A stretch of 64,000 nt of DNA from Croceibacterium aestuarii (GCF_030657335.1 NZ_CP131039.1:930001-994000); one strand, 5' to 3'. Counted from the first letter of the stretch, positions 40,999 to 50,507 are shown. The notes: generated by a model not told the origin, from the sequence alone. Numbers and translations: made by a program.

Positions 40999-42585
40999 AT
41001 GACAGGCAAGGCCAGCGACGTTCTCGTAATCGGCTCCGGCGCCGCCGGTCTCACCGCGGCGCTGACGCTTGCGCAGCGCTGCAAGGTGACGGTGCTGGCC
41101 AAGGGTCCGCTGACCAGCGGTTCGACCGCCTGGGCGCAGGGGGGGATCGCCGCGGTGCTCGATGCCGGCGACACCTTCGCGGAACATATTCGCGACACGA
41201 TGACCGCCGGCGCGGGGCTCAACCGGCGCGAGACGGTCGAATACGTCATCGAGCGTGCCCCCGCAGCGATCGAGCGGCTGGTCCAGCTCGGCGTGCCCTT
41301 CAACACCGAGGGGCCGGCGCTGCACCTGACCCGCGAGGGCGGGCACAGCCACCGCCGCATCGTCCACGTCAACGACGCGACTGGCTGGGCGGTGCAGGCC
41401 GCGCTGCTCAAGGCGGCCGAGGAAAACCCCAACATCACCCTGCTGCCCGAACACACCTGCATCGATCTGATCACGGGCAAGAACGAAGCGCGCTTTTCCG
41501 GTTCGGGCCGGGTCTGGGGCGCCTATGCACTCGACACCGCGAGCGGCAAGGTCGAGGCTTATACCGCGCGCGCCACGGTCATGGCTTCGGGCGGAGCGGG
41601 CCGGGTCTACCAGTTCTCGACCGCGCCGCGCGGAGCGACCGGAGACGGCATCGCCATGGCCTGGCGCGCCGGGGCGCGGGTCTCGAACATGGAATTCATG
41701 CAGTTCCACCCGACCTGCCTGTACAATCTCGAGGTCAAGAACTTCCTCATCACCGAGGCGGTGCGCGGCGAGGGGGGGCGGCTGATCAATCCGGTCACCG
41801 GCGAGCGCTACATGGAGCGCTACGACCCCGAGCGGATGGAACTGGCTCCGCGCGATATCGTCGCCCGGGCCAACGACGATCAGATCAAACGCTACGGTCT
41901 CGACTACGTCCACCTCGACATCAGCCACCAGCCGCCCGATTTCGTCCGTGAGCATTTCCCGACGATCCACGAGAAGTTGCTCGGTCTCGGCATCGACATG
42001 ACGAAGCAGCCGATCCCGGTCGTGCCCGCGCAGCACTACACCTGCGGCGGCGTGCTGATCGGGCTCGACGCACGCACCGATCTGCCGGGGCTATGGGCGG
42101 CGGGCGAGTGCACCGAGAGCGGGCTGCACGGCGCCAACCGCCTCGCGTCGAACAGCCTGCTCGAATGCTTCGTGTTCGGCGAGGCGGCGGCGCGCGACAT
42201 CCTCGCCTGCTGGGACAAGCTCGACGCGGTGCCGCCGATCCGCGCCTGGGACGAAAGCCGCGTGACCGACTCCGACGAAGAGGTGGTCATCAAGCAGAAC
42301 TGGACCGAGATCCGCCGCTTCATGTGGAACTACGTCGGCATTGTCCGCACCACCAAGCGGCTCGAGCGCGCCGCGCACCGGATCGCGCTGCTATCGGGCG
42401 AGATCGCCGACTACTACGGCCACTTCCGCGTCACCACCGATCTCATCGAACTGCGCAACTTGCAGCAATGCGCCGACCTGATCGTACGCAGCGCGCTGCA
42501 CCGCCACGAAAGTCGCGGGCTGCACTACACGCTCGACTATCCCGAGACCGCAGAAGTGGCGGTCGATACGGTACTGGTGCCGTGA
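40999..42585 (+). CDS. nadB: L-aspartate oxidase
   Basis: FAD enzyme of 528 residues that oxidises aspartate to iminoaspartate, the first step of de novo NAD synthesis. FAD motif VIGSGAAGLTAALTLAQ, SGSTAWAQGGIAAVL (typical of NadB), catalytic region HYTCGGVLIGLDARTDLPGLWAAGECTESGLHGANRLASNSLLECFVFG. Fumarate-reductase/succinate-dehydrogenase relatives would have a covalent FAD His; NadB does not. nadA and nadC are not in the window. Confidence 0.95.
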   Translation: MTGKASDVLVIGSGAAGLTAALTLAQRCKVTVLAKGPLTSGSTAWAQGGIAAVLDAGDTFAEHIRDTMTAGAGLNRRETVEYVIERAPAAIERLVQLGVPFNTEGPALHLTREGGHSHRRIVHVNDATGWAVQAALLKAAEENPNITLLPEHTCIDLITGKNEARFSGSGRVWGAYALDTASGKVEAYTARATVMASGGAGRVYQFSTAPRGATGDGIAMAWRAGARVSNMEFMQFHPTCLYNLEVKNFLITEAVRGEGGRLINPVTGERYMERYDPERMELAPRDIVARANDDQIKRYGLDYVHLDISHQPPDFVREHFPTIHEKLLGLGIDMTKQPIPVVPAQHYTCGGVLIGLDARTDLPGLWAAGECTESGLHGANRLASNSLLECFVFGEAAARDILACWDKLDAVPPIRAWDESRVTDSDEEVVIKQNWTEIRRFMWNYVGIVRTTKRLERAAHRIALLSGEIADYYGHFRVTTDLIELRNLQQCADLIVRSALHRHESRGLHYTLDYPETAEVAVDTVLVP

Positions 42586-42678
42586 GACCCAATTCTGTAG
42601 CGTCGCACCCATACTGACCGGGGGGCCTTGCATGCACGAGCCGCGTTCGACCTGCGCTTTGCCCGCGGGTGCAAATTG

Positions 42679-44064
42679 ATGAGCGACGCGGCCGCCGACC
42701 GGCGCGGCGATACCTGGTTCGGCCACCCCAAAGGGCTGCTGTTCCTCTCCTTCACCGAGGCGTGGGAGCGGTTCTCGTTCTACGGGATGCGCGGTCTGCT
42801 GGTGCTTTACATGGTGCAGGAACTGCTGCTGCCCGGCAGGATCGAGAAGATCGCCGGAATGGCCGGCTACCGCGCGGCGGTGGAGAGCGTGTTCGGGCCG
42901 CTCAGCACGACCGCCTTCGCCAGCCAGACCTTCGGGCTCTACGCCGGTTTCGTCTATTTCACTCCGCTGTTCGGGGGTATCGTCGCCGACCGCTGGCTGG
43001 GCGCGCGCAAGACGGTGTTGATCGGCATCGCGTTGATGACGGCGGGTCACCTGGCGATGTCGTTCGACGCCAGCTTCCTGCTCGCGCTGCTCCTGCTGGT
43101 GCTCGGCTCGGGCTGCCTCAAGGGCAACGTCGCGGCGCAGGTCGGCCACCTTTATCCACGCGATGACGAATCGCGGCGCACGCGCGGCTTCACGGTGTTC
43201 TCGACCGGCATCAACGTCGGGGCAATGCTCGGCCCCTTGCTCTGCGGCTTGCTCGCCCAGGTCTACGGCTGGCACTTCGGGTTCGGTCTGGCGGCGGTGA
43301 TGATGCTGCTCGCCGGGGCGGTCTATATCGCCGGGTGGCGGCATTTCGCCGACGACAAGCCGCTGCGCAGGAACGCAACCACTCCGGCGATGCAATCGGC
43401 CGACTGGCGCATGCTGGGCCTGGTATTCGTCGTCGTCGCGCTCAACCTGTTCTGGATCCTGCCCTACGACCAGAGCGCGAACATCGGGATGCTCTGGGTG
43501 GCGGGGAGCGTAGACCTCGCCACTCCGCTCGGCAACGTGCCGCCGGCATGGTTCAATGCCGAGGATCCGCTTGCATCGGTCCTGATCGCGCCGGTGCTGG
43601 TCGCGCTGTGGAGCTGGCAGGCCAGGCGCGGGACCGAGCCGCACGACACCGGTAAGATGGCGCAAGGCTCGGTGGTCATGGCGCTGTCGATGCTCGCGCT
43701 GGCGGCGGGGGCGTGGCAGACGGGCGTCTCCGGCAAGGCCGCAATCGTCTGGCCGGCGATCGCCTATTTCCTGTCGGGGGTCGCCTTCATGTTCAGCTGG
43801 CCGACCATCCTGGCGCTCGTTTCGCGCCGCGCCCCGCCGGGTGTCAATGCCATGGCGGTCGCCGCAGCCTATCTGGCGCTGTTTGTCTCGGGCATCGTCG
43901 TCGGCTGGCTCGGACGGTTCTACGAGCAGATGCCGCACTGGCAGTTCTGGCTGCTGCACGCGGCAATGTGCCTTGCCGGCGCGGTGCTGCTGACGATCCT
44001 CGGTCCCATGTTGCGGCGGCGGATGGATGCACTCGACGCGCAGCCTTCCTCCGCGCCGGGCTAA
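42679..44064 (+). CDS. POT-family proton:oligopeptide transporter
   Basis: Inner-membrane carrier of 461 residues with about 14 hydrophobic segments. The proton-coupling motif ExxER is Glu27-Ala-Trp-Glu30-Arg31 in FTEAWERFSFYGMRGL, and FYFTPLFGGIVADRWLGARK and GINVGAMLGPLLCG are POT signatures. It imports di- and tripeptides. The start at 42679 is chosen to place the ExxER in helix 1; the open frame extends 17 residues upstream. The ribosome site is weak. Confidence 0.92.
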   Translation: MSDAAADRRGDTWFGHPKGLLFLSFTEAWERFSFYGMRGLLVLYMVQELLLPGRIEKIAGMAGYRAAVESVFGPLSTTAFASQTFGLYAGFVYFTPLFGGIVADRWLGARKTVLIGIALMTAGHLAMSFDASFLLALLLLVLGSGCLKGNVAAQVGHLYPRDDESRRTRGFTVFSTGINVGAMLGPLLCGLLAQVYGWHFGFGLAAVMMLLAGAVYIAGWRHFADDKPLRRNATTPAMQSADWRMLGLVFVVVALNLFWILPYDQSANIGMLWVAGSVDLATPLGNVPPAWFNAEDPLASVLIAPVLVALWSWQARRGTEPHDTGKMAQGSVVMALSMLALAAGAWQTGVSGKAAIVWPAIAYFLSGVAFMFSWPTILALVSRRAPPGVNAMAVAAAYLALFVSGIVVGWLGRFYEQMPHWQFWLLHAAMCLAGAVLLTILGPMLRRRMDALDAQPSSAPG

Positions 44065-44284
44065 AAGCGCGCCCGCCTAGCGGAAGGCATGCAGGAAACG
44101 CCGCGAAGCGAAAGCGATTTTGGCAGAGCCGTGCCGCTGCCCGATGGAACCGGCCCCGCGGTGACCGGTTCTTCCGGGCAGAATGGCGAAAGCGCATTTC
44201 CTCCCGCCGGCGCGTAGCGGCACTCCCGGTCTGCGAGACGGCGAGCCTGTTCGCGGCCCGGCGGGGCCGGGCCCCGCAGCTGCC

Positions 44285-44920
44285 GTGACCGCCCCGTCGC
44301 CCGGCAATCCGCGCTTGCGGCGCGCGGCCTGCGCTGCGCCTCTCTGCGTCCTGGCGGCTTTGGCCGCCGCTTGTTCCGCCGGGGAGAAGCAGGATGAGCC
44401 CGAGGCCCGAGGCTCTGTCGCCGCGAACCCGCAACCTGCCGCCAGCGAGAACACCGGCGACGAGGAGGGGGCGCGTGCCTGGCGCTACACCTCGGTCACC
44501 GATTGCACGAAGGTGCGCGAAGAGAACGAGGAGATGCCCTATGTCGAGCTGCGCTGCGACGGGCCGGCCGGCTACGCACTGCGCATCAGCGATTCGGACG
44601 GCCGCAACGCCGTGGCTGTCATCGACCCGCAAGGGGAGGAAACGCCGCTCGAGCTCTCGCGCCTCGGGAGCGGGGGCTTCAGCTCGGTCGGCCAGACAGC
44701 GGAATGGCGCGGACCCTCGGCGGGCGCCTTCACTCCGGATGCGCTGATCCTGCGCTACAACCTGTCGGAAAGTCCGTACCCGGAGCCGCCGGTTCCCTAC
44801 CTCCTGGCGATTCGCCTCCAGCCCGAGCCGTGCGTCGTTGCGAAAATCGCGCCCGGTCCGGCACAGAACGCCGTCTCGCGACGCCGCGCCGACGATCCGG
44901 GCGCGTGCCTGTTCGATTGA
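44285..44920 (+). CDS. Lipoprotein of unknown function
   Basis: Putative lipoprotein of about 211 residues. A basic-hydrophobic N-terminus (RLRRAACAAPLCVLAALAAAC) ends in a lipobox, followed by an acidic, Pro/Ala-rich linker (to about residue 65) and a globular domain with two further Cys (TDCTKV, LRCDG). The GTG at 44285 is chosen because it places the signal peptide at the start; an ATG at 44183 in the same frame adds a non-hydrophobic lead of 34 residues. No family is recognised. Confidence 0.6.
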   Translation: MTAPSPGNPRLRRAACAAPLCVLAALAAACSAGEKQDEPEARGSVAANPQPAASENTGDEEGARAWRYTSVTDCTKVREENEEMPYVELRCDGPAGYALRISDSDGRNAVAVIDPQGEETPLELSRLGSGGFSSVGQTAEWRGPSAGAFTPDALILRYNLSESPYPEPPVPYLLAIRLQPEPCVVAKIAPGPAQNAVSRRRADDPGACLFD

Positions 44921-45416
44921 TTGTTGCGCCGATCGGCGCTGGGCGATTGCAAAATTCCGGTGGCGGATTCGTTTGATTCATAGCCCGCCGGGGACAAAAA
45001 AAATTTCGGAGAAATCATTTTGACTCTTGCGCTGCGCGCCGGCCCAGCTTTCCCCGCGCGTCGCGCCGTATGGCGAGCGTAAGACACCTGCCGGTCGGGC
45101 GCGAAAACACGGTCAATTCGGGTTTAACCCTCTTGAACAGGATTCGCCATTGAATCACTATGGCTAGTGGTTCGGTTGCGGGGCACACCCACAAGACCTA
45201 GATTCCGCTCGCGCAGCCGAAAGGCCAGCGCTGGGGCAGATTCGGGACTTCGGGACGCTCTGGCAACCGTCGCTGGGGACAGGCGGGGGATAAGTTTTTG
45301 CCCGCCCTCCGGCCTGAATTGCTAGGGTGAGCTTTCGCTCTCGCGATTCGAACATACATGGAACATCGCGCTCCGGGAGGAGTCGCGGCGCAACTGACAT
45401 CGGGGGATTGCGAGCA
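44921..45416 (+). other. Long intergenic region upstream of nrdA
   Basis: No convincing gene was found in these 496 bases. The region is AT-richer than its surroundings, with a poly-A run near 44995-45003 and a TTGACT at 45020-45025 that could be a -35 element, although no clear -10 follows. NrdR-box-like sequences lie at 45155-45204. Confidence 0.5.
45155..45204 (+). promoter_or_regulatory. NrdR-box-like sites upstream of nrdA
   Basis: TCACTATGGCTAGTGG (45155-45170) has CACTA and TAGTG arms and fits the core of the NrdR box (ACACTATATATAGTGT-like). A second, weaker copy CCACAAGACCTAGATT lies at 45189-45204, starting 34 bases on. NrdR binds paired boxes to repress ribonucleotide reductase genes. 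Spacing is not the most common, so the second is tentative. Confidence 0.55.
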
Positions 45417-47429
45417 ATGGAATTTCGGAACGGGGACGACGCGGCAATGGGCTTGGGCGAGCTGGAACTCGAGACGATGGAAAAGGCCGCCGAGGCGACC
45501 CCGAAAAAGGCGGTAGAGATGGAAAAGAAGGACAGTGGCAGCGATTCGCTGGTGATCGAGCAGGCGGCGGCAGACGCCATGGCCGAGGCGGCGAAAGCTG
45601 TGGCCGCGCCTGTGCACGATTCGAAAGCGGTCCACGCGCGCCGGTTCAGCATCGCAACCGATCCCGCGCGCGACGAGCTGCTGACCGATTTCGGCAAGGA
45701 AACGCTCAACGATCGCTACCTGCTGCCCGGGGAAAGCTACCAGGATCTGTTTGCCCGCGTCGCCGATGCCTATGCCGACGACCAGGATCACGCACAGCGG
45801 CTCTACGACTATATCTCGAAGCTGTGGTTCATGCCGGCGACCCCGGTGCTGTCGAACGGCGGCACTGGGCGGGGTCTGCCGATCAGCTGCTATCTCAACT
45901 CGGTGTCCGACAGCCTCGAAGGCATCGTCGGCACCTGGAACGAGAACGTCTGGTTGGCCAGTCGGGGCGGCGGCATCGGCACATATTGGGGTCAGGTGCG
46001 CGGTATCGGCGAGCCGGTCGGGCTCAACGGCAAGACCAGCGGCATCATTCCGTTCGTGCGGGTGATGGATTCGCTCACCCTGGCGATCTCGCAGGGTTCG
46101 CTGCGGCGCGGGTCGGCGGCTTGCTACCTCGACGTCTCGCATCCGGAAATCGAGGAGTTCCTCGAGATCCGCAAGCCGTCGGGCGACTTCAATCGCAAGG
46201 CGCTCAACCTGCACCACGGCGTGCTGCTGTCCGATGCGTTCATGGAAGCAGTGCGGGCGGGCGAATCGTGGGATCTGACCAGCCCGAAGGACGGTTCGGT
46301 CCGCGCCACGGTCGATGCCCGCTCGCTGTTCCAGAAGCTGGTCGAAACCCGCCTCGCCACCGGCGAGCCCTACATCGTCTTTTCGGACACGGTGAACCGG
46401 ATGATGCCGGCGCACCACCGCGAGCTGGGCCTCAAGGTCTCGACCTCCAACCTGTGCTCGGAAATCACCCTGCCGACCGGTGTCGACCACCTCGGCAACG
46501 ATCGCACCGCAGTGTGCTGCCTGAGCTCGCTCAACCTCGAGACCTGGGACGAGTGGAACGAGGACAAGCGGTTCATCGAGGACGTCATGCGCTTCCTCGA
46601 CAACGTCCTGCAGGACTACATCGACCGCGCTCCGCCGGAGATGGCGCGCGCGCGCTATTCGGCGATGCGCGAACGCAGCGTCGGCATGGGCGTGATGGGC
46701 TTCCATTCGTTCCTGCAGTCCAAGGGCATCGGCTTCGAAGGGCCGATGGCCAAGGTCTGGAACCTGAAGATGTTCAAGCACATCAACCAGAAGGCCAACG
46801 AGGCCTCGATGATGCTGGCCAAGGAACGCGGGCCCTGCCCCGACGCCGAGGAAACCGGCGCGATGGAGCGCTTTTCCTGCAAGATGGCGATCGCCCCGAC
46901 CGCATCGATCTCGATCATCTGCGGCGGCACCAGCGCCTGCATCGAGCCGATCCCGGCGAACATCTATACCCACAAGACGCTGTCGGGCAGCTTCGTGGTC
47001 AAGAACCCCTATCTCGAGAAGTTGCTGCGCGAGAAGAGCAAGGATTCGACCACCGTGTGGAACTCGATCCTCGAGCGCGGCGGCTCGGTCCAGCATCTCG
47101 ACTTCCTCTCCCCGGAGGAGAAGGCGACGTTCAAGACCAGCTTCGAGATCGACCAGCGCTGGCTGCTCGAATTCGCCGGCGACCGCTCGCCGTTCATCGA
47201 CCAGGCGCAGAGCCTCAACCTGTTCATCCCGGCCGACGTCGACAAGTGGGACCTGATGATGCTCCACTTCCAGGCCTGGGAGAAGGGCATCAAGTCGCTC
47301 TACTACCTCCGCTCCAAGTCGGTGCAGCGCGCCGGGTTCGCCGGCGGGGTCGAGGCGGACAACACCGCCGAGGCGGCGAAGTACGAACTGCCGACCACCG
47401 ACTACGACGAGTGCCTCGCCTGCCAATAG
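45417..47429 (+). CDS. nrdA: Ribonucleoside-diphosphate reductase alpha subunit
   Basis: Catalytic subunit of class I ribonucleotide reductase, 670 residues. Active-site stretches are LPISCYLNSVSDSL (catalytic Cys), AVCCLSSLNLE, and the C-terminal swinging Cys pair in DYDECLACQ. The catalytic barrel is conserved (GGGIGTYWGQVRGIGEPV, SQGSLRRGSAACYLD). Instead of the usual N-terminal ATP-cone, the first 75 residues are low-complexity and Glu/Lys/Ala-rich, so this form may lack overall dATP inhibition. The start at 45417 follows a GGGGGA; the open frame extends 30 residues upstream. The beta subunit is 1.7 kb downstream. Confidence 0.94.
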   Translation: MEFRNGDDAAMGLGELELETMEKAAEATPKKAVEMEKKDSGSDSLVIEQAAADAMAEAAKAVAAPVHDSKAVHARRFSIATDPARDELLTDFGKETLNDRYLLPGESYQDLFARVADAYADDQDHAQRLYDYISKLWFMPATPVLSNGGTGRGLPISCYLNSVSDSLEGIVGTWNENVWLASRGGGIGTYWGQVRGIGEPVGLNGKTSGIIPFVRVMDSLTLAISQGSLRRGSAACYLDVSHPEIEEFLEIRKPSGDFNRKALNLHHGVLLSDAFMEAVRAGESWDLTSPKDGSVRATVDARSLFQKLVETRLATGEPYIVFSDTVNRMMPAHHRELGLKVSTSNLCSEITLPTGVDHLGNDRTAVCCLSSLNLETWDEWNEDKRFIEDVMRFLDNVLQDYIDRAPPEMARARYSAMRERSVGMGVMGFHSFLQSKGIGFEGPMAKVWNLKMFKHINQKANEASMMLAKERGPCPDAEETGAMERFSCKMAIAPTASISIICGGTSACIEPIPANIYTHKTLSGSFVVKNPYLEKLLREKSKDSTTVWNSILERGGSVQHLDFLSPEEKATFKTSFEIDQRWLLEFAGDRSPFIDQAQSLNLFIPADVDKWDLMMLHFQAWEKGIKSLYYLRSKSVQRAGFAGGVEADNTAEAAKYELPTTDYDECLACQ

Positions 47430-47509
47430 CGGCCCGCTATCGCCCGAGCCTTTGCCCCGCGGCCAAGCTGGCGTATGTTGGCGCGGGAAATTGCATGGGG
47501 AGAGGCGCT

Positions 47510-48019
47510 ATGGCTCTTGGACTACGTATCTCGGCGCTCGCCGCGGCCGCGCTGCTGGCCGGCCCGGGCCAGGCCCGCACGGTCGGCGCGTGGGAGGTTT
47601 CGCGCACCGGCCCCGATGCCTGCATGATGAGCGCGCTGTTCGGGTCTGACGGAAACGTCTTCACCCTGGCGCTGCTGTGGCATGCCAGCGAGCGCCGCCT
47701 CGAAGTCCTCGCCGCGGGCAACGACTGGCAGGAGCTGCGCCGGCGCGAAGGCAAGACCGCGGCGCTCGAACTGACCTTCGACGGCCGCGTGCCATATTCC
47801 GAGTGGCTCAGCGAACAGGCCGCCTTCACCGACCTGAGCGGCGGGCTCGACGGGATCGTCGGCGACTGGGGCAGCGAGCACAGCGGCGACCTCGCCAAGG
47901 CGGTCACCGGCTCGAAGAACGTGACGGTGAAGGTCGGCGCCACCGACTTCGGCTCGTTCGACCTGTCGGGGGCCGACGCCGCCTATCGCGAACTGCTGCG
48001 CTGCGGCGAGAGCGCCTGA
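47510..48019 (+). CDS. Small secreted protein of unknown function
   Basis: Exported protein of 169 residues: signal peptide (MALGLRISALAAAALLAG...QA), then a globular domain with Cys in GPDACMMS and LLRCGES near the end, which may be bridged. The pattern VGAWEVSRTGPDACMM...LAL recurs in sphingomonad hypothetical proteins as far as I recall. The start at 47510 has ribosome site GGGGAGAGG. It lies between nrdA and nrdB, but a link to nucleotide metabolism is not implied. Confidence 0.78.
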   Translation: MALGLRISALAAAALLAGPGQARTVGAWEVSRTGPDACMMSALFGSDGNVFTLALLWHASERRLEVLAAGNDWQELRRREGKTAALELTFDGRVPYSEWLSEQAAFTDLSGGLDGIVGDWGSEHSGDLAKAVTGSKNVTVKVGATDFGSFDLSGADAAYRELLRCGESA

Positions 48020-48092
48020 CAAGCTGCTGAGCAAAGCGGCAAATTTTCGGGCGGTGGCGAATTGTTAACCATTGCCGGCTATTCCCGTGCCC

Positions 48093-48434
48093 ATGCCAGC
48101 GCCGATCATCCGCGCCGAAAAGTACCACGGGACCGCCGAGCTCGGCCTGTCGCGCTACCTCGTCATGTACATCGCGCAGATCGGCTGGGTGCTGCTCGGC
48201 GTCTACCTGCTCCGCAACGCCTACTGGCCTTCGACCTGCACGCCCAAGGGCTTTGCCGAGGTCTACGCCTGTTCGATGCGCCTGCCCGAAACCCGCCACT
48301 GGATCGAGGCGGCGCTGCTGACCTGGCTGTGGTCGACCCCGATCCTCGTCGCGCTCGACATCATCCGCCGCTACCGCGCCTGGGCCGAGAAGCGCGCCGA
48401 CAGGGCGCTGCCGATCAAGCCGCGCCGCGACTAG
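48093..48434 (+). CDS. Small membrane protein of unknown function
   Basis: Protein of 113 residues with two membrane helices (about YLVMYIAQIGWVLLGVYLL and WIEAALLTWLWSTPILVAL) and a basic C-terminus (RRYRAWAEKRAD...KPRRD). Two Cys lie in the loop between helices (STCTPKGFAEVYACS), which would be periplasmic if the positive end is inside. An ATG at 48072 is an alternative start. The ribosome site is poor. Confidence 0.7.
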   Translation: MPAPIIRAEKYHGTAELGLSRYLVMYIAQIGWVLLGVYLLRNAYWPSTCTPKGFAEVYACSMRLPETRHWIEAALLTWLWSTPILVALDIIRRYRAWAEKRADRALPIKPRRD

Positions 48435-48444
48435 GCCCGCCGCG

Positions 48445-48654
48445 TCACGCCGGCGGGCGCGGGTCTTCGCCCTTGCCGCCGCGGTCTTCGGAATAGCCTT
48501 CCTGTTTCGCTCCGCTCGCATCGCGGGCGGTCGGCTTGCCTTCTTCGCCCTCGGCGTGGGCTTCCCTGGTCCCGGCGGACGACGCCGGCGGTTGTCCGCC
48601 GCGCTTGCCGATCTGGGCACCCAGCTGCTGCTGTTGGGGCTGGTGATACCACAT
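48445..48654 (-). CDS. Small hydrophilic Gln/Gly/Glu-rich protein
   Basis: A 69-residue, highly polar protein beginning MWYHQPQQQQLGAQ, probably disordered. A GGAG lies about 10 bases upstream of the start. Proteins with this start are, as far as I recall, found as hypotheticals in related genomes, but the evidence here is limited to frame, ribosome site and location. Its function is unknown. Confidence 0.5.
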   Translation of the reverse strand: MWYHQPQQQQLGAQIGKRGGQPPASSAGTREAHAEGEEGKPTARDASGAKQEGYSEDRGGKGEDPRPPA

Positions 48655-48719
48655 CGCGTGCGTGCTCCTTCGGCGGATAGACTCTCATCGCCGCGCCCGG
48701 TTCCGCGCCGCCGTAGCGC

Positions 48720-48914
48720 CTAGCTTCGGCGCTGCTCCGGGCTGCGGGCCGCGCGGTCGAGCGCGCGGCGTGTCGTTGCCTCTTCGTCCTCCTCGTCGCG
48801 CCGCGCCTCGGCGCGCGCCTGGTCCTCGCGCGGGCCGGTGCGCGGCGGCTCGCCGGGGGCCTCGCTCGGCACCTGCGTGACGATGCGGGAATCGTCGGGT
48901 TCGTACTCGCCCAT
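48720..48914 (-). CDS. Small charged protein of unknown function
   Basis: A 64-residue, disordered, charged protein beginning MGEYEPDDSRIVTQ and rich in Arg/Glu. A strong ribosome site (GAGGAGATG spacing) precedes the ATG at 48914. The gene is divergent from nrdB with about 250 bases between starts. A related style of small Arg-rich gene occurs on the minus strand at 55584-55742. Its function is unknown. Confidence 0.6.
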   Translation of the reverse strand: MGEYEPDDSRIVTQVPSEAPGEPPRTGPREDQARAEARRDEEDEEATTRRALDRAARSPEQRRS

Positions 48915-49125
48915 GGTTCATCTCCTCGTTGGGTTTGACGCCCCGGCAACGCCGCATCCGCGCACGCCGTTCCGCGCTTTGCGGCAGGCCGTGCGCCGCG
49001 CGCTCCGTTATCCCCAATCGCGAGCCTTGCCGCGCTTCGCCTCGCCGCCCCGCGGGCATAGCGTGCAAGCCTTGAGTCGCGCGGGCAAAATAGTTCCCGA
49101 CAGCGATTCCCTTATCCCGCCTCCA

Positions 49126-49141
49126 TCGCTATATATGGGGG
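49126..49141 (+). promoter_or_regulatory. NrdR-box-like site upstream of nrdB
   Basis: TCGCTATATATGGGGG matches the CTATATAT core of the NrdR box and ends 23 bases before the nrdB ATG. It may also be part of a -10 region. A matching second box was not found, so this is suggestive only. Confidence 0.4.
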
Positions 49142-49164
49142 CCGACGCGAACCGGAGACACCAG

Positions 49165-50235
49165 ATGCCGCTGCTTGAAGCCCGCAAGACCTACAAGCCC
49201 TTCGAATATCCGTGGGCCTACGAGTTCTGGAAGCGCCAGCAGCAGATCCACTGGATGCCCGAGGAAGTGCCGCTGGGCGAGGATTGCCGCGACTGGGCGC
49301 AGAAGCTTTCCGAGCACGAGCGCAACCTGCTCACCCAGATATTCCGCTTCTTCACCCAGGCCGACATCGACGTGCAGAACTGCTACCACGAGCAGTACGG
49401 CCGGGTGTTCAAGCCGACCGAGATCAAGATGATGCTCGCCGCCTTCTCCAACATGGAGACGGTGCACATCGCCGCCTACAGCCACCTGCTCGACACGATC
49501 GGCATGCCCGAAAGCGAATACGGCATGTTCCTCGAATACGAGGAGATGAAGGACAAGCACGATTACCTGCAGCAGTTCGGCGTCGACAGCGACGAGGACA
49601 TCGCCCGTACGCTGGCCATGTTCGGCGGCTTCACCGAAGGGCTGCAGCTCTTCGCCAGCTTCGCCATGCTGATGAACTTCCCGCGCTTCAACAAGATGAA
49701 GGGCATGGGCCAGATCATCTCGTGGAGCGTGCGCGACGAGAGCCTGCACTGCGAGGGCATCACCCGCCTGTTCCACGCCTTCACCAAGGAACGCGACTGT
49801 CTGACCAAGGCGGTCAAGGAAGACATCATCGACATGTGCCAGAAGACGGTGCGGCTCGAGGATGCCTTCATCGACCTCGCCTTCGAGGCCGGCCCGGTGC
49901 CGGGCATGACGGCCAAGGAAATCAAGAAGTATATCCGCTACATCGCCGACTGGCGGCTCGGCCAGCTCGGCCTGCAGAGCATTTACATGGTCGAGGACCA
50001 CCCCCTCCCCTGGCTCGCCCCGCTGCTCAACGGCGTCGAGCATGCCAACTTCTTCGAAACCCGCGCCACCGAATATTCGAAGGCCGCGACCAAGGGGAAC
50101 TGGAACGACGTCTGGGCCAGCTTCGACAAGCGCCAGAAAGCCAAGGCCGCGAACGAGGAAGAGGCCGAGGACGACGGGCCGGGGTTGTTTGGGGACGGGG
50201 CTACGGGTGAGGCCGGGAGTGTGGCGGCGGAGTAG
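49165..50235 (+). CDS. nrdB: Ribonucleoside-diphosphate reductase beta subunit
   Basis: Diiron, radical-carrying subunit of 356 residues. Iron ligands Glu98 and His101 are in NMETVHIAAYSH, with the radical tyrosine position filled by Tyr105 (four after the His, as Tyr122 in E. coli), and a second pair in RDESLHCEGITRLFH. This makes it tyrosyl-radical class Ia-like rather than the Phe-type class Ic. Start 49165 follows CGGAGAC. It is separated from nrdA by four small genes. The final residues (ATGEAGSVAAE) should carry the peptide that docks into NrdA. Confidence 0.95.
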   Translation: MPLLEARKTYKPFEYPWAYEFWKRQQQIHWMPEEVPLGEDCRDWAQKLSEHERNLLTQIFRFFTQADIDVQNCYHEQYGRVFKPTEIKMMLAAFSNMETVHIAAYSHLLDTIGMPESEYGMFLEYEEMKDKHDYLQQFGVDSDEDIARTLAMFGGFTEGLQLFASFAMLMNFPRFNKMKGMGQIISWSVRDESLHCEGITRLFHAFTKERDCLTKAVKEDIIDMCQKTVRLEDAFIDLAFEAGPVPGMTAKEIKKYIRYIADWRLGQLGLQSIYMVEDHPLPWLAPLLNGVEHANFFETRATEYSKAATKGNWNDVWASFDKRQKAKAANEEEAEDDGPGLFGDGATGEAGSVAAE

Positions 50236-50507
50236 GACAAATTTCAAAGCTTTATTCTGAATGCGAGAAATGCAGTGGATCCGGCATTTGGACACCGCGA
50301 CCGGAAAAACGTCCGGGCGGTGGAATGACGTTACATAGCCCGCGCGACTGCCCAGATTGCGAGGGCATTGGTGCTATTCCGACGACCCAAGGTGTCGCCA
50401 TTCTGGACCTAATCCAGCGCTGGCGCAGAGCGGGGAAGCTGCGCTGAAAGTTGGAACAAAACGGAACATATGCTATTCATTTCATGAACGAATGAGCGAG
50501 TCGCGCT

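Noticed and set aside
48062-48072. TTAACCAT resembling a CtrA half-site
   Set aside because: No second half-site at the proper spacing and no cell-cycle gene directly controlled.
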